DNA from: Siderastrea siderea
Lineage: Eukaryota > Cnidaria > Anthozoa > Scleractinia > Rhizangiidae
Length of the DNA stretch: 64,000 nt
Reading direction: 5' to 3'
NCBI GenBank assembly: GCA_964030785.1
Contig: OZ034969.1
Location: 37,534,001-37,598,000 of the forward strand
Each line of letters starts with the position of its first letter. Within the stretch, counting starts at the first letter, position 1. A program made the translations under genes and the position numbers. The notes below the pieces were generated by a model that saw only the letters and a list, made by a program, of their open reading frames with translations, had not been told where the DNA came from and did no database searches. Of this stretch, positions 41,956 to 53,148 are shown piece by piece.

Positions 41956-43850
41956 TATCAACAATAAAAACCATTTTTAGGTCACCTATTTAGGTCAGCG
42001 CTACAACTGACATCACAAACAGGAGCAAACAATCCTTAGCTGAAACGTTTATTTAGTTAGTCAATTTACCTTATACACGTGCAATTCATAAGACATGTTC
42101 AGTTGGCAGCTGCATTGCTCCAGAGAAACTGTTAACCCCACTTTATCTTAGTCATGTCTATGTTAGATAGGCAGGATCAGGCCAATATGGAGTGTTCATT
42201 CGTCTAAGTTATTACGTGTGTAGAAAAAAATCTCTGCTAGCCAACAAACTGAGATGTTCGGCTCACCACAGACAGATCTCATACTAAATCTGTGGCCCCC
42301 CAAAATATATGTCATACGTATGTAATAGCTCAAATATGTCACACATATGCTGCATCTTAGTCGTGCCTTGCAAAAAAATGGCTCTTTTTTCCTATAAGTA
42401 AATCTGCAGAGTAGTTCTCTAGCTTACATTATATGCAAAATAGTACTAGCGTTTACGTTGTGTATAAATACAAGCTTGAAACTCTTACTTATAAACTCCT
42501 TTATGAAGTCCGCTATAGTTGGACGAAATGCGTAAGAAGAATAAACACGTTTTGCAATTAAAGTTTGCATAGTGGTGCTCACTAGTTTAACTCTTTTTAA
42601 ACAATTTTTTCACCTGTATCTGCGAAACGGAAACGGTTCCCGCTAATTCTCAAACTTAGAGTTTAGTCCGCCAATCTGTTTGCTGTGTTGCCTTGTAAAA
42701 CGAACCTTATTAAAAAAATTCAAGTAAAAAATTCCATAAAAAGATCCTACTATTTTCCTATTTAAATCAAAAAAAGAATGTAATCGACAACCCGCAACCA
42801 GCGAACCGCAATCTGGAACCTGCAAACCCACAATCTACGACCCCCAACCTGCAATCTGCAACCTGCAACCTCCAATCTCCAACTAGCAGTTTACACAATC
42901 CGAAGCAATCTTTGTTTGTTACCTCGTCCTCTCAAAGAGGCGGTTGCTTATAAACTCCTTCGAAGAGAGGGTAACGAAAAACAAGCGTTTTTTCATCCGA
43001 ATTGCTTCTAGCCTCTTTTTAAAGGTGAAGCCTTGTGTACAGGCTTTCATGTGAAAATCATTTTTTGCCGCATGCAAACAAAAGGCACTTCTATATGGCC
43101 TTGCCTTGAAAAAGGGGCTACGGCCAATTCAGACATGGCGTATTATATGCACTGTGGTTTAGGTGTAGAAATGCGAAAAACGCACACAAAAACAAAACCT
43201 ATCACTACAAAGTGACAACTCAGGCCAAGTTAACTACAGACCCACTTATAATGTCTTATTTTAAAGTGTTCTTGATTACACAGTGTCAATGTGAGCTACT
43301 TTCCTTGTCACAGTAGCACCGCTTGTAGTTTGAATAAATTTCGTCGTTAGTTCACACGCGCTCTTTTGTTTGATTTATCTGGCCTCAGTTTTCTTTCGTT
43401 TGGATCCCAAGGCTGAGAGTCCAAGAGTTCATTTCTTCTTGCCCCTTTATCCTTTATTAGCTTTCCTTATGACGGGAATCGACGTAAAATTAAACAAGTT
43501 AATATTACTCCTACTCCTTCCATTTTCTTTTCTTCTCAGTCACTTCACCTGAAAATCTGAAAGGGTAAATCTTCCCGAGGGAAAACCAATTCAGGTGTGA
43601 ATTCACACTTCAATCACAGGCTCGTTTAAAAAAAATTGCCGATTTCTGGCTTTCTTTTTGCTACAAAGATGATTTCGAATGAAACCGATTTATGGTTGAA
43701 AAGTCAAATTGCGCAACTTCCACCAAGATGTTAAATTATCCACCTTTCTCGTTTACATATTTTTTGTGCAGTCTGTCACGGCCGCAAAATTAGTGAATGT
43801 GATCAGTAACATGTGCACTCAAAGACCGTCTCTTGCGAACGTCAGGTTGA
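41956..43850. other. no gene recognised
   Basis: No supported coding exon. A degenerate AACCTGCAATCTGC-type repeat occupies about 42785-42885. Confidence 0.4.
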
Positions 43851-43879
43851 ATTTTCATGGTGGCTGTTATGCGATATGC

Positions 43880-45350
43880 GGACAGCCGAGCGAGGGGTAT
43901 AGAAAACGCAGAGTGTGGTGGAAAATGCTGAATGTGGAAAATACGGAGTGTGCTGGAATATGCGGAGTGCGGTGGAAAATGAGGGTATGTAAATGTGAAG
44001 TGTAAAAAATGAGAGGTGGGGTAAAAATAGGGGAAAAATTACACCCATTCAATAAATTAAAACCCGACTTAAACTCGAAAGATTACAGCGTTACGTTTCC
44101 TGTTTCATAGTTACACACCCAATTTTCGATGGCATTGTCTAAATAGTTTCAGTTATTTTATAGTACACGTAGTGTCGAACAAATTAAAGCAGTGAATTGA
44201 ATATTCTTCGGCAAGTAAGCGTTAACCGATTTCAGTAATTTTTGGTTTTCTAAACAAAGAATGTTCGAATTTTATAAAATTTTTATTTTTAGGGCAAGCA
44301 AATTCAATGATTAAGAGGTACAAGTGCTATTCGAAGACCAGCCTTTTCAGGGAAACGCGGAATATTTCCACTAAACAGCCATAGATTTTTTTCTAATTTA
44401 GTTCAATAAGTTCTAAGACCAGCTCCGTGTAACTATCACCTAAGCCAGGAAATAGCCAAAAATGGATTTTCGCCAAACTCAGCCAGAATGAACCCCTTGC
44501 AGCACTAGTTACAGAAATGTTACTATAAGCTCGATCGGGTAATCACTGATTTTGTGAAGCAATTTTTTTCTTCCCGATGCTTAAAACCTGCCAAAATCGG
44601 GCTAAAATGAGAGGCATATTCAGAGTACCGTATCTCTGTAGATGAAGTTTGCCGATAAAAACTAGTTGTACCTGGTACTTGTACTTTATATCTTGTGTAC
44701 TTGGAGGTGGTTAGATCGCAATTTGATAGGAAAGCAAATATCTTTCGGAATTTAGTAATCTGATGACTCACGACAGCCTGCAAAGGGCCAAAATTTAGCC
44801 TATTTTCAACCGCTCAAAATGCCTTCTGGTACATGGATTTCGCCAAAACGGCTTATTTAGTCTGAAAGGGCGTTGTCTCTTCTTCAAATAAGTGGAATAA
44901 AATTTTTGGGTAAATAAAATCGTGAGCGCCAAGGCAGAGAAGTAAATACAGCTCTAGTTGACCTCTGACCCCAGTGTAACGAATCCGATAATTGCAAGAG
45001 ACGGCAAACGTTTTGTTATTTTCAAACATTTTCTAAAGATTTCATTCCAAAATAGGTCAAGGTAAAAACTGTTTTGAAGTGTTAAATCTTGCAGAAGCTG
45101 TGAAGCGGTTAAAAATCACATTTTCACCTTATAAATCACTTTGTTTACTGAGAACTGAACAACAAATTCCAGTGAAATTTACGAGTGCGTGACTACATCT
45201 GGCTACATTAACAGCGCGGAGACGATTACTCACCTGGATATTTGTTAGTTCGTCAGTCAATGTAGCTTGATACGGCAGAGCTGTTTCCTTGGAATGACTT
45301 TTTAAAGAAGGAACGGAGTCAAGTTTTCGCAACCTCAGAAGTACGAACAT
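43880..45350 (+). repeat. left inverted arm of the large element
   Basis: Its outer 110 bp are tandem variants of GCGGAGTGTGGTGGAAAAT (about 43905-43985). The rest has no coding frame and pairs as an inverted copy with 54600-57250. The inner edge is near 45350, after GGAATGACTTTTTAAAGAAG. Confidence 0.75.
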
Positions 45351-46128
45351 TGTTAAATTTAATTACGTCCACGTGTATACTGTTTCCATTGTTACGTTCA
45401 AGAGCCAAACAAATGCCACGTTTCCACAGAGGACCCAAAACCCAAAACTCTCTCCAAAAATGCTAACTTGAAAATCTTGCATTTACTGAATCCCTTCATA
45501 ACACTTAGAAGAAGAGAATAACTAGCAAATTGAGGGAATAAGTTCTGCCAAGCTACTTCCACGGATGCCTAAATATGTTAATCGCGCATGATGAAACGGA
45601 CACCATGGGAGCCGCAAACTCCGATTGGCTCCCTCCAATTAAATCGACATTTAGTCCAGAAAAACTTTAGTTTCAGGAATTTTACGCCATTTCCGAAATT
45701 ACGTTGAATTCGAAATCAACGTTTTTCCGAGCACAAAAGTCCACAAACAAAACTAAACTGAAAATGAAATGACATGAAATAAAACCACGGGAAAAATTGA
45801 TCATTTGTTGTTCCATTCAGACCTAATGGCTCATGCTTTTGTAGTTTACTTGGATTTCATTTGTTTATTCGTTTGTCGTTTTTTGGTTGTTGTTGTTGTT
45901 GTTGTTTTATTTCGCTATTTCTCTTTTCCATTTTTTTTTGGGTCACTTGCAATTGCACCCCGCAAGAATACGCCACTCGCATACAACTATTGACAGGTGT
46001 CAGCAGTTTTTCCCACTAGCTAAATGTTCATTTCAGTATCAGAAACAAGTTGCGAGAGAAGATTGTTATAAATAATCTAGGCATCAGTCCCTGGAGCGTC
46101 TTTCTTTTCGCCCATTTTTGGCGGTACA

Positions 46129-46312
46129 ATGGCGTCCTGCGGATACTCGAAATATGTTGGCGGTGATTGTGGTGCAAGTCCGGAAAGCCCAGCTAGCGAT
46201 CAGTGTGTTAGAATTGCCGAATGCTCTAAGGACATCAAAGGCCACCTCAGAGCATGCAGTGTTTCAGAATCTGCACTAAATACAGAGGCAAGACTATTGC
46301 TGGCGCGTGCAG
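46129..46312 (+). CDS. transposase-like gene exon 1
   Basis: The start codon lies in GGTACAATGGCG, 61 codons plus one base, donor GCAG|GTAAAT. The peptide is short, Ser/Ala/Cys-rich (MASCGYSKYVGGDCG) and ends LLLARA. It joins exon 2 in phase 1 to give ARAGIFDD. It is the first Met with a following in-phase splice chain. Confidence 0.6.
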
Positions 46313-46428
46313 GTAAATTATATTGACTATATTCTGATAGAACTGTTAGAGGTGTGCATGTCTGCGTCGAATAATTCATCGAAAATCATTTCTCACTCGG
46401 CAATTATATTTATCATTGCTGATTATAG

Positions 46429-46647
46429 GTATCTTTGATGACAAGGAGCCGTACTTGAATATCACCATCTGCGCAAGACACCGCGATACATTCGGCCTAA
46501 GGTGGAGGACCAACCGAAAAAATTGTTCAAGCCCCAATTCATGGGCCGGTCACCGAAAACCTAATGTGAAGGGTGAGCGTGGAATAACATTTACACAATC
46601 TTATCGTCTCTACAAGGCTACTGGAATCGTTATCCCGGTTGGTTCAA
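46429..46647 (+). CDS. transposase-like gene exon 2: Cys/His module
   Basis: 219 nt between GATTATAG| and |GTAAGT. It encodes ITICARHRDTFGLRWR, CSSPNSWAGHRKP, RGITFTQSYRLYKATG and ends IPVGSS. The C-x2-H...C...H spacing suggests a zinc-binding treble-clef or ribbon, probably for DNA recognition. The intron after it is 2.7 kb. Confidence 0.68.
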
Positions 46648-49349
46648 GTAAGTTGCTGGCAATTCTTGAGGGGAATATCTTTACATTAACCACGCCCCGA
46701 TACTGACTCGGGCCTCTACTACCTTTCAGTTTACTCCAGACTTGAATAAAGCAATGTCATTGTTTTGTATCCGACTTCGGCTCTTCTCGCCTTTTTCTAC
46801 TGTTTTCTTCCGTTATTCGCCCATCCACGATATATTGTACTCTTTGCTAACATTTTCCAAAAATGTCTAATTCCTCGCGAAGCGAGGAGGGCCGAAGGCC
46901 CTCCGAGCGTAGCGAGGTTTATAAATTTGTCGCGTGGGGATCGCGCGAGGATTGCTAAGGGCGGTCAAATCTCGATCTGCCCGTATATATTTCGATGGTG
47001 TCCGCACAGGTGGTGTCCGCGACCGCTGACAGTTGCGCACTCTCATGTTTCTTCGGCGTGTTTGTTCATTTCCTGCCTGCTTCGCTACGTACATTTACGT
47101 GCTGATATTTTTATTCATCGTCTGTGAACAAGTAATTAGACAGCAACCCCTGGTTTAACAAGTGGCTCAAAATCCATTCCGGGGTAGATTTACAACTGAA
47201 ACTGAGCGTGAACGCCGACTTGAAATTCAGCGCGAGCAACGAAGGCGAAAGAGTCGACGACAAGAAAGCACGGGTAGGAGAACATCGTTTACGGTAATAG
47301 CCTAGCAAGACTAAAGCCGTCAGCAGGACACAAACAGGAGACTGGAATATTACAGGCGAGAAATCTTGGAACATACACAACGTAGCTTAAATTTAGCTTG
47401 ATAGCACAGCGCTGCCACAAAACGAGATTCCCCAACAACGCCAGAATCGCGCGATACAAGGTCTTCGAAATTATAAGCTTAACTCAGTCACACCAATTGA
47501 ATAATGACAATGAACTCAGCGGCTACAAACTCTTCGAGAAAATGTGTGCTGAAACCGATCAGGACCGGCGACACCGACTAGAAGTGCTTCGACAAAAGGA
47601 TTTTGTTGTAGAAGCAACGAGAGGCGACAAAAAATGCACGATCATCAAAATACTTTTGCTAGAAATTTACCTTTCCAACGGACGGTGACTGAACAGGTTG
47701 GCTCAAAATTATTTCCTCTCAGTCTACCATTATCTTTACTCTTGATGTACTAGTAATTATTATCAACATGTAATTACTTTTCCAAGTATGATCAAAATTA
47801 CAGATTACACAAGAGAAATGAAATTATTTCACAAAATAGGTTTCAGTTCCCACAACAATTTGCATATTTGTGTATGACCAGTGAAAAGAATTCAAATTCT
47901 AAGTTTAGGACGTTCCCGAAAAATATTTGAAAGAAATAATTCATATTGGATCAGTAAGAATTTATAAAAGTTTATGTTTTCCGTTATGGATATTGACCGT
48001 ATTAATAGTATTCAGATGGATCAGAAAGGACAATTTCTGTTCACAATTTGGTTTGGAAATGCACTCACAAGTACTGCTCTGCCTAGCAATTACCACTTTA
48101 AAATGTGTAGCGGGTATAGGTACATACATGCATGTATTTGATGTGAAACAAAAATTACTCCTTAACATTAATTATTGCCAATAATTTCATGCTACATACA
48201 GTGACCAGCATCACAGGTCTCCTCGCAGTGCACAAGCAAGCACCAAAATCAGGGGAATTGAGATCCTGATCACCTTCAGCATGATCTGTCTATGTGAAAG
48301 TTTACTTACTTCTGAAGGTTTCACATGCTATAATCTACATTCACCCTTTCCCTTAATTAGCTACTCTTGCTTTCCATACCAACTGACCTCCCTAAGCCCC
48401 AATGTAAGCCTGCAAATTCTCCTTACTGGTCTTTATACATTTCTTGTAGTACTAGTGCAGAGAACTTCTTTCTACTGAAATTAACACTATTCATGTTTGG
48501 TGATCAATTCCTTAATTCTGATGACCTAATTAAAGCATTGCTATTGTAGGGAGATGCTGGTAACTGGGGATTCAAGGGTTAACTTATTATTTTACTGTGA
48601 CAATTATCTAATCCAATTTTTATCGTGTGTTGGGGGGAATGAATAAACATGCTATCACATCAATATGAAACTCTGTGCTTTGCTTGCCGTTATTCTGTAT
48701 TATTCTTATTTCAATTTTTGGGTAAAGATGGATAATTTTTTTTAATACACTGCATCACTCTTCAGCAGTAGTAGACTCCTGCTACAGTATCTCAACCATT
48801 TAAGGGAAATAATGAATTGTGTTAGTTATTGACACTTGTCAATACCCAGTAAATAGAACAAAAGCTGTACAACAGAATCTAAAGGAAATGGCTGGGTAAA
48901 TGTTGGAGATAACAAGTTCCAAGTTGGAATTTGAACTGCATTTCTGATAAACCTATACTCTCACCCAACCAAAATAAACAGAAGCACCACACATTGGCCC
49001 TGACAACAGGTCCACAGCAATGGCTATATACATCCTCTCTAGAGAGCAATTTACCTTATGTCAGAATGAAGAGAAGTGGGGGGGGGGGGTGGGGTGGGGG
49101 CTGAACGTATTTTCTTATACATGACAGAGGATTGGATGCAAGTTACATGGAAACGACTGGGAACCAGAATGTTGATCTTAACTCACAATTCGGGACCATT
49201 GTGGCCACCCATCACACACCTCCAGTTAAACCGAAATTCTATCCTCTCCCGACCCCCATCAATCAATTATGTGGTGCACCCGTGCCCGAGCTTCGCGAGG
49301 TTCTGCGAGTCACATATTTCTAGTAAAATAATGATACATTCTTTCATAG
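46648..49349. other. intron 2 of the transposase-like gene
   Basis: A 2.7-kb intron. It contains a GC-rich hairpin at 46872-46918 (CGAAGCGAGGAGGGCCGAAG and complement), a degenerate basic reading frame at about 47150-47690 (RGRFTTETERERRLEIQREQ, then frame-broken), probably a transposon remnant, and a G run near 49078. No exon of the main gene is needed here. Confidence 0.5.
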
Positions 49350-49576
49350 TCATATGTCCGCAATGTCGTAAAAGACTCCACGAGACCCCTGAAAGGAAGG
49401 ATTCTCCAAAAACAGTGGCAGCTGTGTCTGTACCCCAACCGGAAGCAGTGGCAGTTGTGTCTATGCTCCAACCGGAAGTGGTGGAAGCTGTGTCTATGCC
49501 CCAACCGGGAGTGGTGGCAGCTGTGTCTATGCCCCAACCGGAAGCCGCTGCTGCATGCCTTTCTGAACTGGATAAG
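49350..49576 (+). CDS. transposase-like gene exon 3: CxxC and Pro-Gln repeats
   Basis: It enters in phase 1 (S|IICPQC) between TTTCATAG| and |GTAAGG. A CPQC knuckle follows directly on the VGSS of exon 2, then four copies of a ~12-residue repeat (VAAVSMPQPE-type) encoded by a 36-bp minisatellite at about 49415-49555. The repeat is likely an unstructured spacer. Confidence 0.65.
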
Positions 49577-50129
49577 GTAAGGCCAAGCCTACAAGACCTG
49601 AGAACGGTAGCGGCACATTCGCGGTTTGTCATGTGTACTAATATGAGTATTTCTGGTAGAGTCAATCCATACAAATCGATACGAAAAAATCGAAGAAACG
49701 ATGATTGTGCATGATTTTTAAGGGAAAACAATAAAAACGTTGGAGTTGACTTAACAATCGATTATTGTAAAATTAATAAATAGAGGATATATTACACGCC
49801 GGCGCGAAGATATAAATTTTATTTTCGAGTGGTAACAACGATAAATTGTCGTTTTTAACCACGTGAAAATAAAATTCATATCTTCAAGCCACCGTGTAAT
49901 TTTCTTTTTATTATATAGACGAGTATTTTTGCACAAACAACAGTGTGAAAGCGGGAAATGATATATGGATATCATCGATATATGGAAAATACGCCACTCG
50001 AGTCCCGGATGTAGTTTGTAAGAACTTTACGAGTGCTCAATTTTTCCACTAAAACACTCTTGTCTATATAATGAAAGGTTATTCAAGCAAGACCTCACAA
50101 GCTCGTGCTGTTGTATCTCCATGTTTTAG
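49577..50129. mobile_element. MITE(s) in intron 3
   Basis: One hairpin (49786-49834 with 49857-49905) has arms around GAAGATATAAATTTTATTTTC. A second pair with TATATAGACRAG termini spans 49914-50072. Both are non-coding; they may be one element. Confidence 0.6.
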
Positions 50130-51176
50130 GAACCAAACCCTGATGATGGTAGAGATTTATCGGCCATATATACAGGAATGATGGAGTTGACATTAGAAGC
50201 TGATAGCCTATTCGTTCCAGAAGAATGCAGTGGAAGCAGTGGTAGCGATAAAAAATCATCAGACGCAGTAACCGAAGAGCCCAGTGAACAGTGCTTGTGG
50301 AGAAAGCACCTCAACAGATTTCTTGAAAGTTGTAACGTGAAGAAAGTAACGCGACCCAGGAAGAGATGGGAAGAGGCGGGAGCCCGCACGCGTAAAAACC
50401 ACGTGAAAAAGGCTAAAGATATCATTGTAGCAGCTTTGGATGTGATTGCACCTGGAGATGCGGCACTTTTGTGGGACGCACTTCAGTCGTCAATGCTTGT
50501 GGACAAACAGCTTAGTTCCGGAGAAGGTGCCGACCACAAATATCTTGATGCTTTGGCTGTAACATACAGAAATGCATCCTTCTGGGACACAAGAAGACAG
50601 GTATTGTCCATAATGGCTGATTTATTCCCCTTCAAACGCCTTCAGAGGTACTTGCCTGGCGTTACTGGGTACAGAGTAAAAATTGCGCACCAGCACAAAC
50701 ATGTGCATGGTCGGGGCGTTCCGCTCCCATCAAAGTGTAGTCCTCGGATGCGAGTAGAGCATATCCAGCTTGATCATTTTTTGACGTTCATTACAAGTCC
50801 ACACATTATTCAAGACCTCCCATTTGGACAGAAATACCTCAAGCTGTCAACTGGTGAAGTACTAGAGACACCCAATGTAATCCGATGTATGATTCCAGAA
50901 CGGATTGTTATCCAGTATACTAAATACTGCGAAGAAGTAGGGTTTCAGCCGTTTGGACGCACAACAATGTTAACCATCCTCAACGCCTGCAGTGCTACTG
51001 TGAGAAAGTCGTTGCAGGGTATCGACTATATTGCTGCAGAAGGAAGTAAAGCTTTTGACGACCTATGTCAGGTGGCGAGGCGACTAGAGGAATGCAGGGG
51101 TTTAAGGAGAGATGTCGCTGAGAGTTGGAGAAGCTGTCTGAAGAACGCGAAACAATATCTGAAGTCGGATTATAAG
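50130..51176 (+). CDS. transposase-like gene exon 4: helical region
   Basis: A 349-codon phase-0 exon. Acidic start (EPNPDDGRDL), basic helices (KKVTRPRKRWEEAGARTRKN), then WDTRRQVLSIMADLFPFKRL, YLPGVTGYRVKIAHQHKHVH, HFLTFITSPHIIQDLPFGQK, LKLSTGEVLETPNVI and SATVRKSLQGIDYIAAEGSK. Copy 2 shows the same blocks (HWSTRRQ, YIPGITSYR, NFITSPHIVQDMPFG). Probably a DNA-binding and oligomerisation region N-terminal to the catalytic core. No lesion seen. Confidence 0.75.
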
Positions 51177-51585
51177 GTATTCAGGAGTTAGCCTCATTGT
51201 GTGGACTGTAAAGCCAATAGCGTAGATGCACCTTTCTTACATGAAACTAATCAAACTGCAGAAGCTCTTTATAAAATTGGCTGATTTTACATTAACTTGT
51301 TTTGAATTCACTTTTTTGTTATTAAAAAAAGAAATTTCGAAGGTTTTTTTCTCGTGAAATATTTTGCAATAGTAAGCAAAGCACAATCCAGTGAAATAAA
51401 CTAGGCCTCATAATATACCCCATTTGCATAAACTTTATTATCTTTGTTACCATTATGCTTTAGCAAATGCCGTAACAGTTTTGCCGTTACTGTAAGTTTC
51501 CTATCTAATTTATGACGCTGCGCACAATTATGCCACATGTATGAGTTACCATAAAAACGCCAAATAGTAATTTGTTATTGAACAG

Positions 51586-52579
51586 GTGCACGTATCCCTC
51601 TCTTCGCCTGTAGCTGACCACTGTAGTGCATACGCTTTGAGCGATGAAAAGGAGCCCTTGTTCAGCAGCCCGTGTGATCATGATCACGATAACGCATGCT
51701 CCCAATGTGAGGAATTGAAAACTACAATGTCGGACGTTCAAAGATATTTGGAACGAGAGGTTCTGGGATTACCAGATGAAGAGTTAGATGATTTGCGCCA
51801 TACCACAGAGCAAGCAGCTCAAAATGTTCTGTCCTGGAAGGCCCATCAACTAAGAAGCAAAAGACAGGACATGGCCAGAATAGACGTACTCGACCAACTG
51901 GACGAGTCATCCGTGATGATCTTTCAGGACTGGGCTATGAAATTCTTGCCACAGAAATACCCTGAATCGCAGACCGATTGGTTTGCAAAGCGAGGCATTT
52001 CGTGGCACATAAGTGTGGTTGCAAGAAAACATTATGGAAAACACCAAAGTCAGTCTTTTGTCCACATTGTAGAAAACTGTAACCAAGACAGTTCGGTTGT
52101 TATCCGCATCATGGAACACATCTTGCGCACACTGTAAAAAGAAAATCCGAAACTCACTACAGCATTTTTCAGGCAGGATAACGCCGGATGCTATCACAAT
52201 TCGATTATGCTAGCCGCCTGCCGTTCCATGGGAGCTGTCACTGGAATTTCTGTTTCTAGAATAGATTTCAGTGACCCCCAAGGTGGGAAAGGTCCTTGCG
52301 ACCGCAAAGCAGCCACCATCAAAGCACACGTGCGTAGATTCATAAATGAGGGGCATGATGTCCAAACTCCCAGGGACTTAGAAGCTGCGATGCTTTCAGC
52401 TGGAGGACTGTCTGGGATAAGAGTGGCAGTTGTTGATTCATTAGGTGTCAAGGACAGTCCTATCAAATGGGATGGCATCAGCTTGATCAACAACCTACAG
52501 TATGCGGGCAAGACGATAACAGTGTGGCGATCCTACGACGTCGGCAGCGGAAAGATGATCGACAAACAACTGCCACAAG
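51586..52579 (+). pseudogene. transposase-like gene exon 5: candidate catalytic core with nonsense codon
   Basis: The exon runs from TTGAACAG|GTGCAC to CCACAAG|GTATGG. An early C/H-rich part (CDHDHDNACSQC) precedes LSWKAHQLRS. FQDWAMKFLPQK (Asp codon 51928-51930), DWFAKRGISWHI, RQDNAGCYHN (Asp 52177-52179) and RIDFSDPQGGKGPCDRKAAT (Asp 52273-52275) are candidates for a D-D-D/E triad on an RNase-H-like fold. TAA at 52135-52137 interrupts the frame just before the second motif; both sides are in the same frame. The block ends IKWDGISLINNLQY. Confidence 0.72.
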
Positions 52580-53148
52580 GTATGGGTATGGAGTATTTAG
52601 AAGAACAGAGCGTTACGCGCCCTTCCATGCTCTTACCTCCGTTTTTCGTTTTTCGTGCTAAGACGAAAAACAACGCAATTATAACTTTTGCTCACAGAGA
52701 TAAGCAGCCAAGGTGTGAAAGGTGAAATATTCACTGATCAGCATTTTTATGAGACCTTCAAGGGTTAGTTTAATTGCGCAGCGAAAGATTTATGCGCATA
52801 CTTGCCTTTAAATGACGCCAAATTATGCGCCACTTTTTGCCCACAGAAATTATCCGTTCTATTACAAAAATACTCTACTAAAGCGTAGCTCCAAGTGAAT
52901 TGTGGCTGCTTGAAGAACCATATAATGATGTCAAAAAGCATGTGTGAATTTTGGCAAAATTACGAGGGCTATTCATTTATTGCCCCCTCCCCCCCCCCCC
53001 CCCCCCCCCCCTTCCACAGCTCGTTTGCGGGCAGTTTGCAGGTACTTGCTAAATTTTTACCTACCTGCTCTGGGAAACAAAAATTTTGCTGTGTACGTGT
53101 CGTCTCTTCTCATTTTAAAGTTGACAACACTCTATTTTTTTATTTTAG
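52580..53148. other. intron 5 of the transposase-like gene
   Basis: A 569-bp intron with GTATGG donor and TATTTTAG acceptor. It holds a C run of about 26 bases near 52986-53011, whose length is likely unreliable in the assembly. Copy 2 appears to lack this intron. Confidence 0.65.

Noticed and set aside
41496..41964. Long minus-strand frames rich in NQPT and SVSQ repeats
   Set aside because: They are translations of the GGTT/TGAC microsatellite, which has no stops in several frames. No gene features around them.
43842..44052. His/Ser/Phe-rich minus-strand frames at the left arm
   Set aside because: They are translations of the ~19-bp subterminal tandem repeat.
50126..50425. Minus-strand frame across exon 4 of the transposase-like gene
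   Set aside because: It is the antisense shadow of a well-supported exon.
52980..53015. Proline-rich coding segment upstream of exon 6
   Set aside because: It comes from a poly-C run inside intron 5. Exon 6 begins at 53149 after a clear acceptor.
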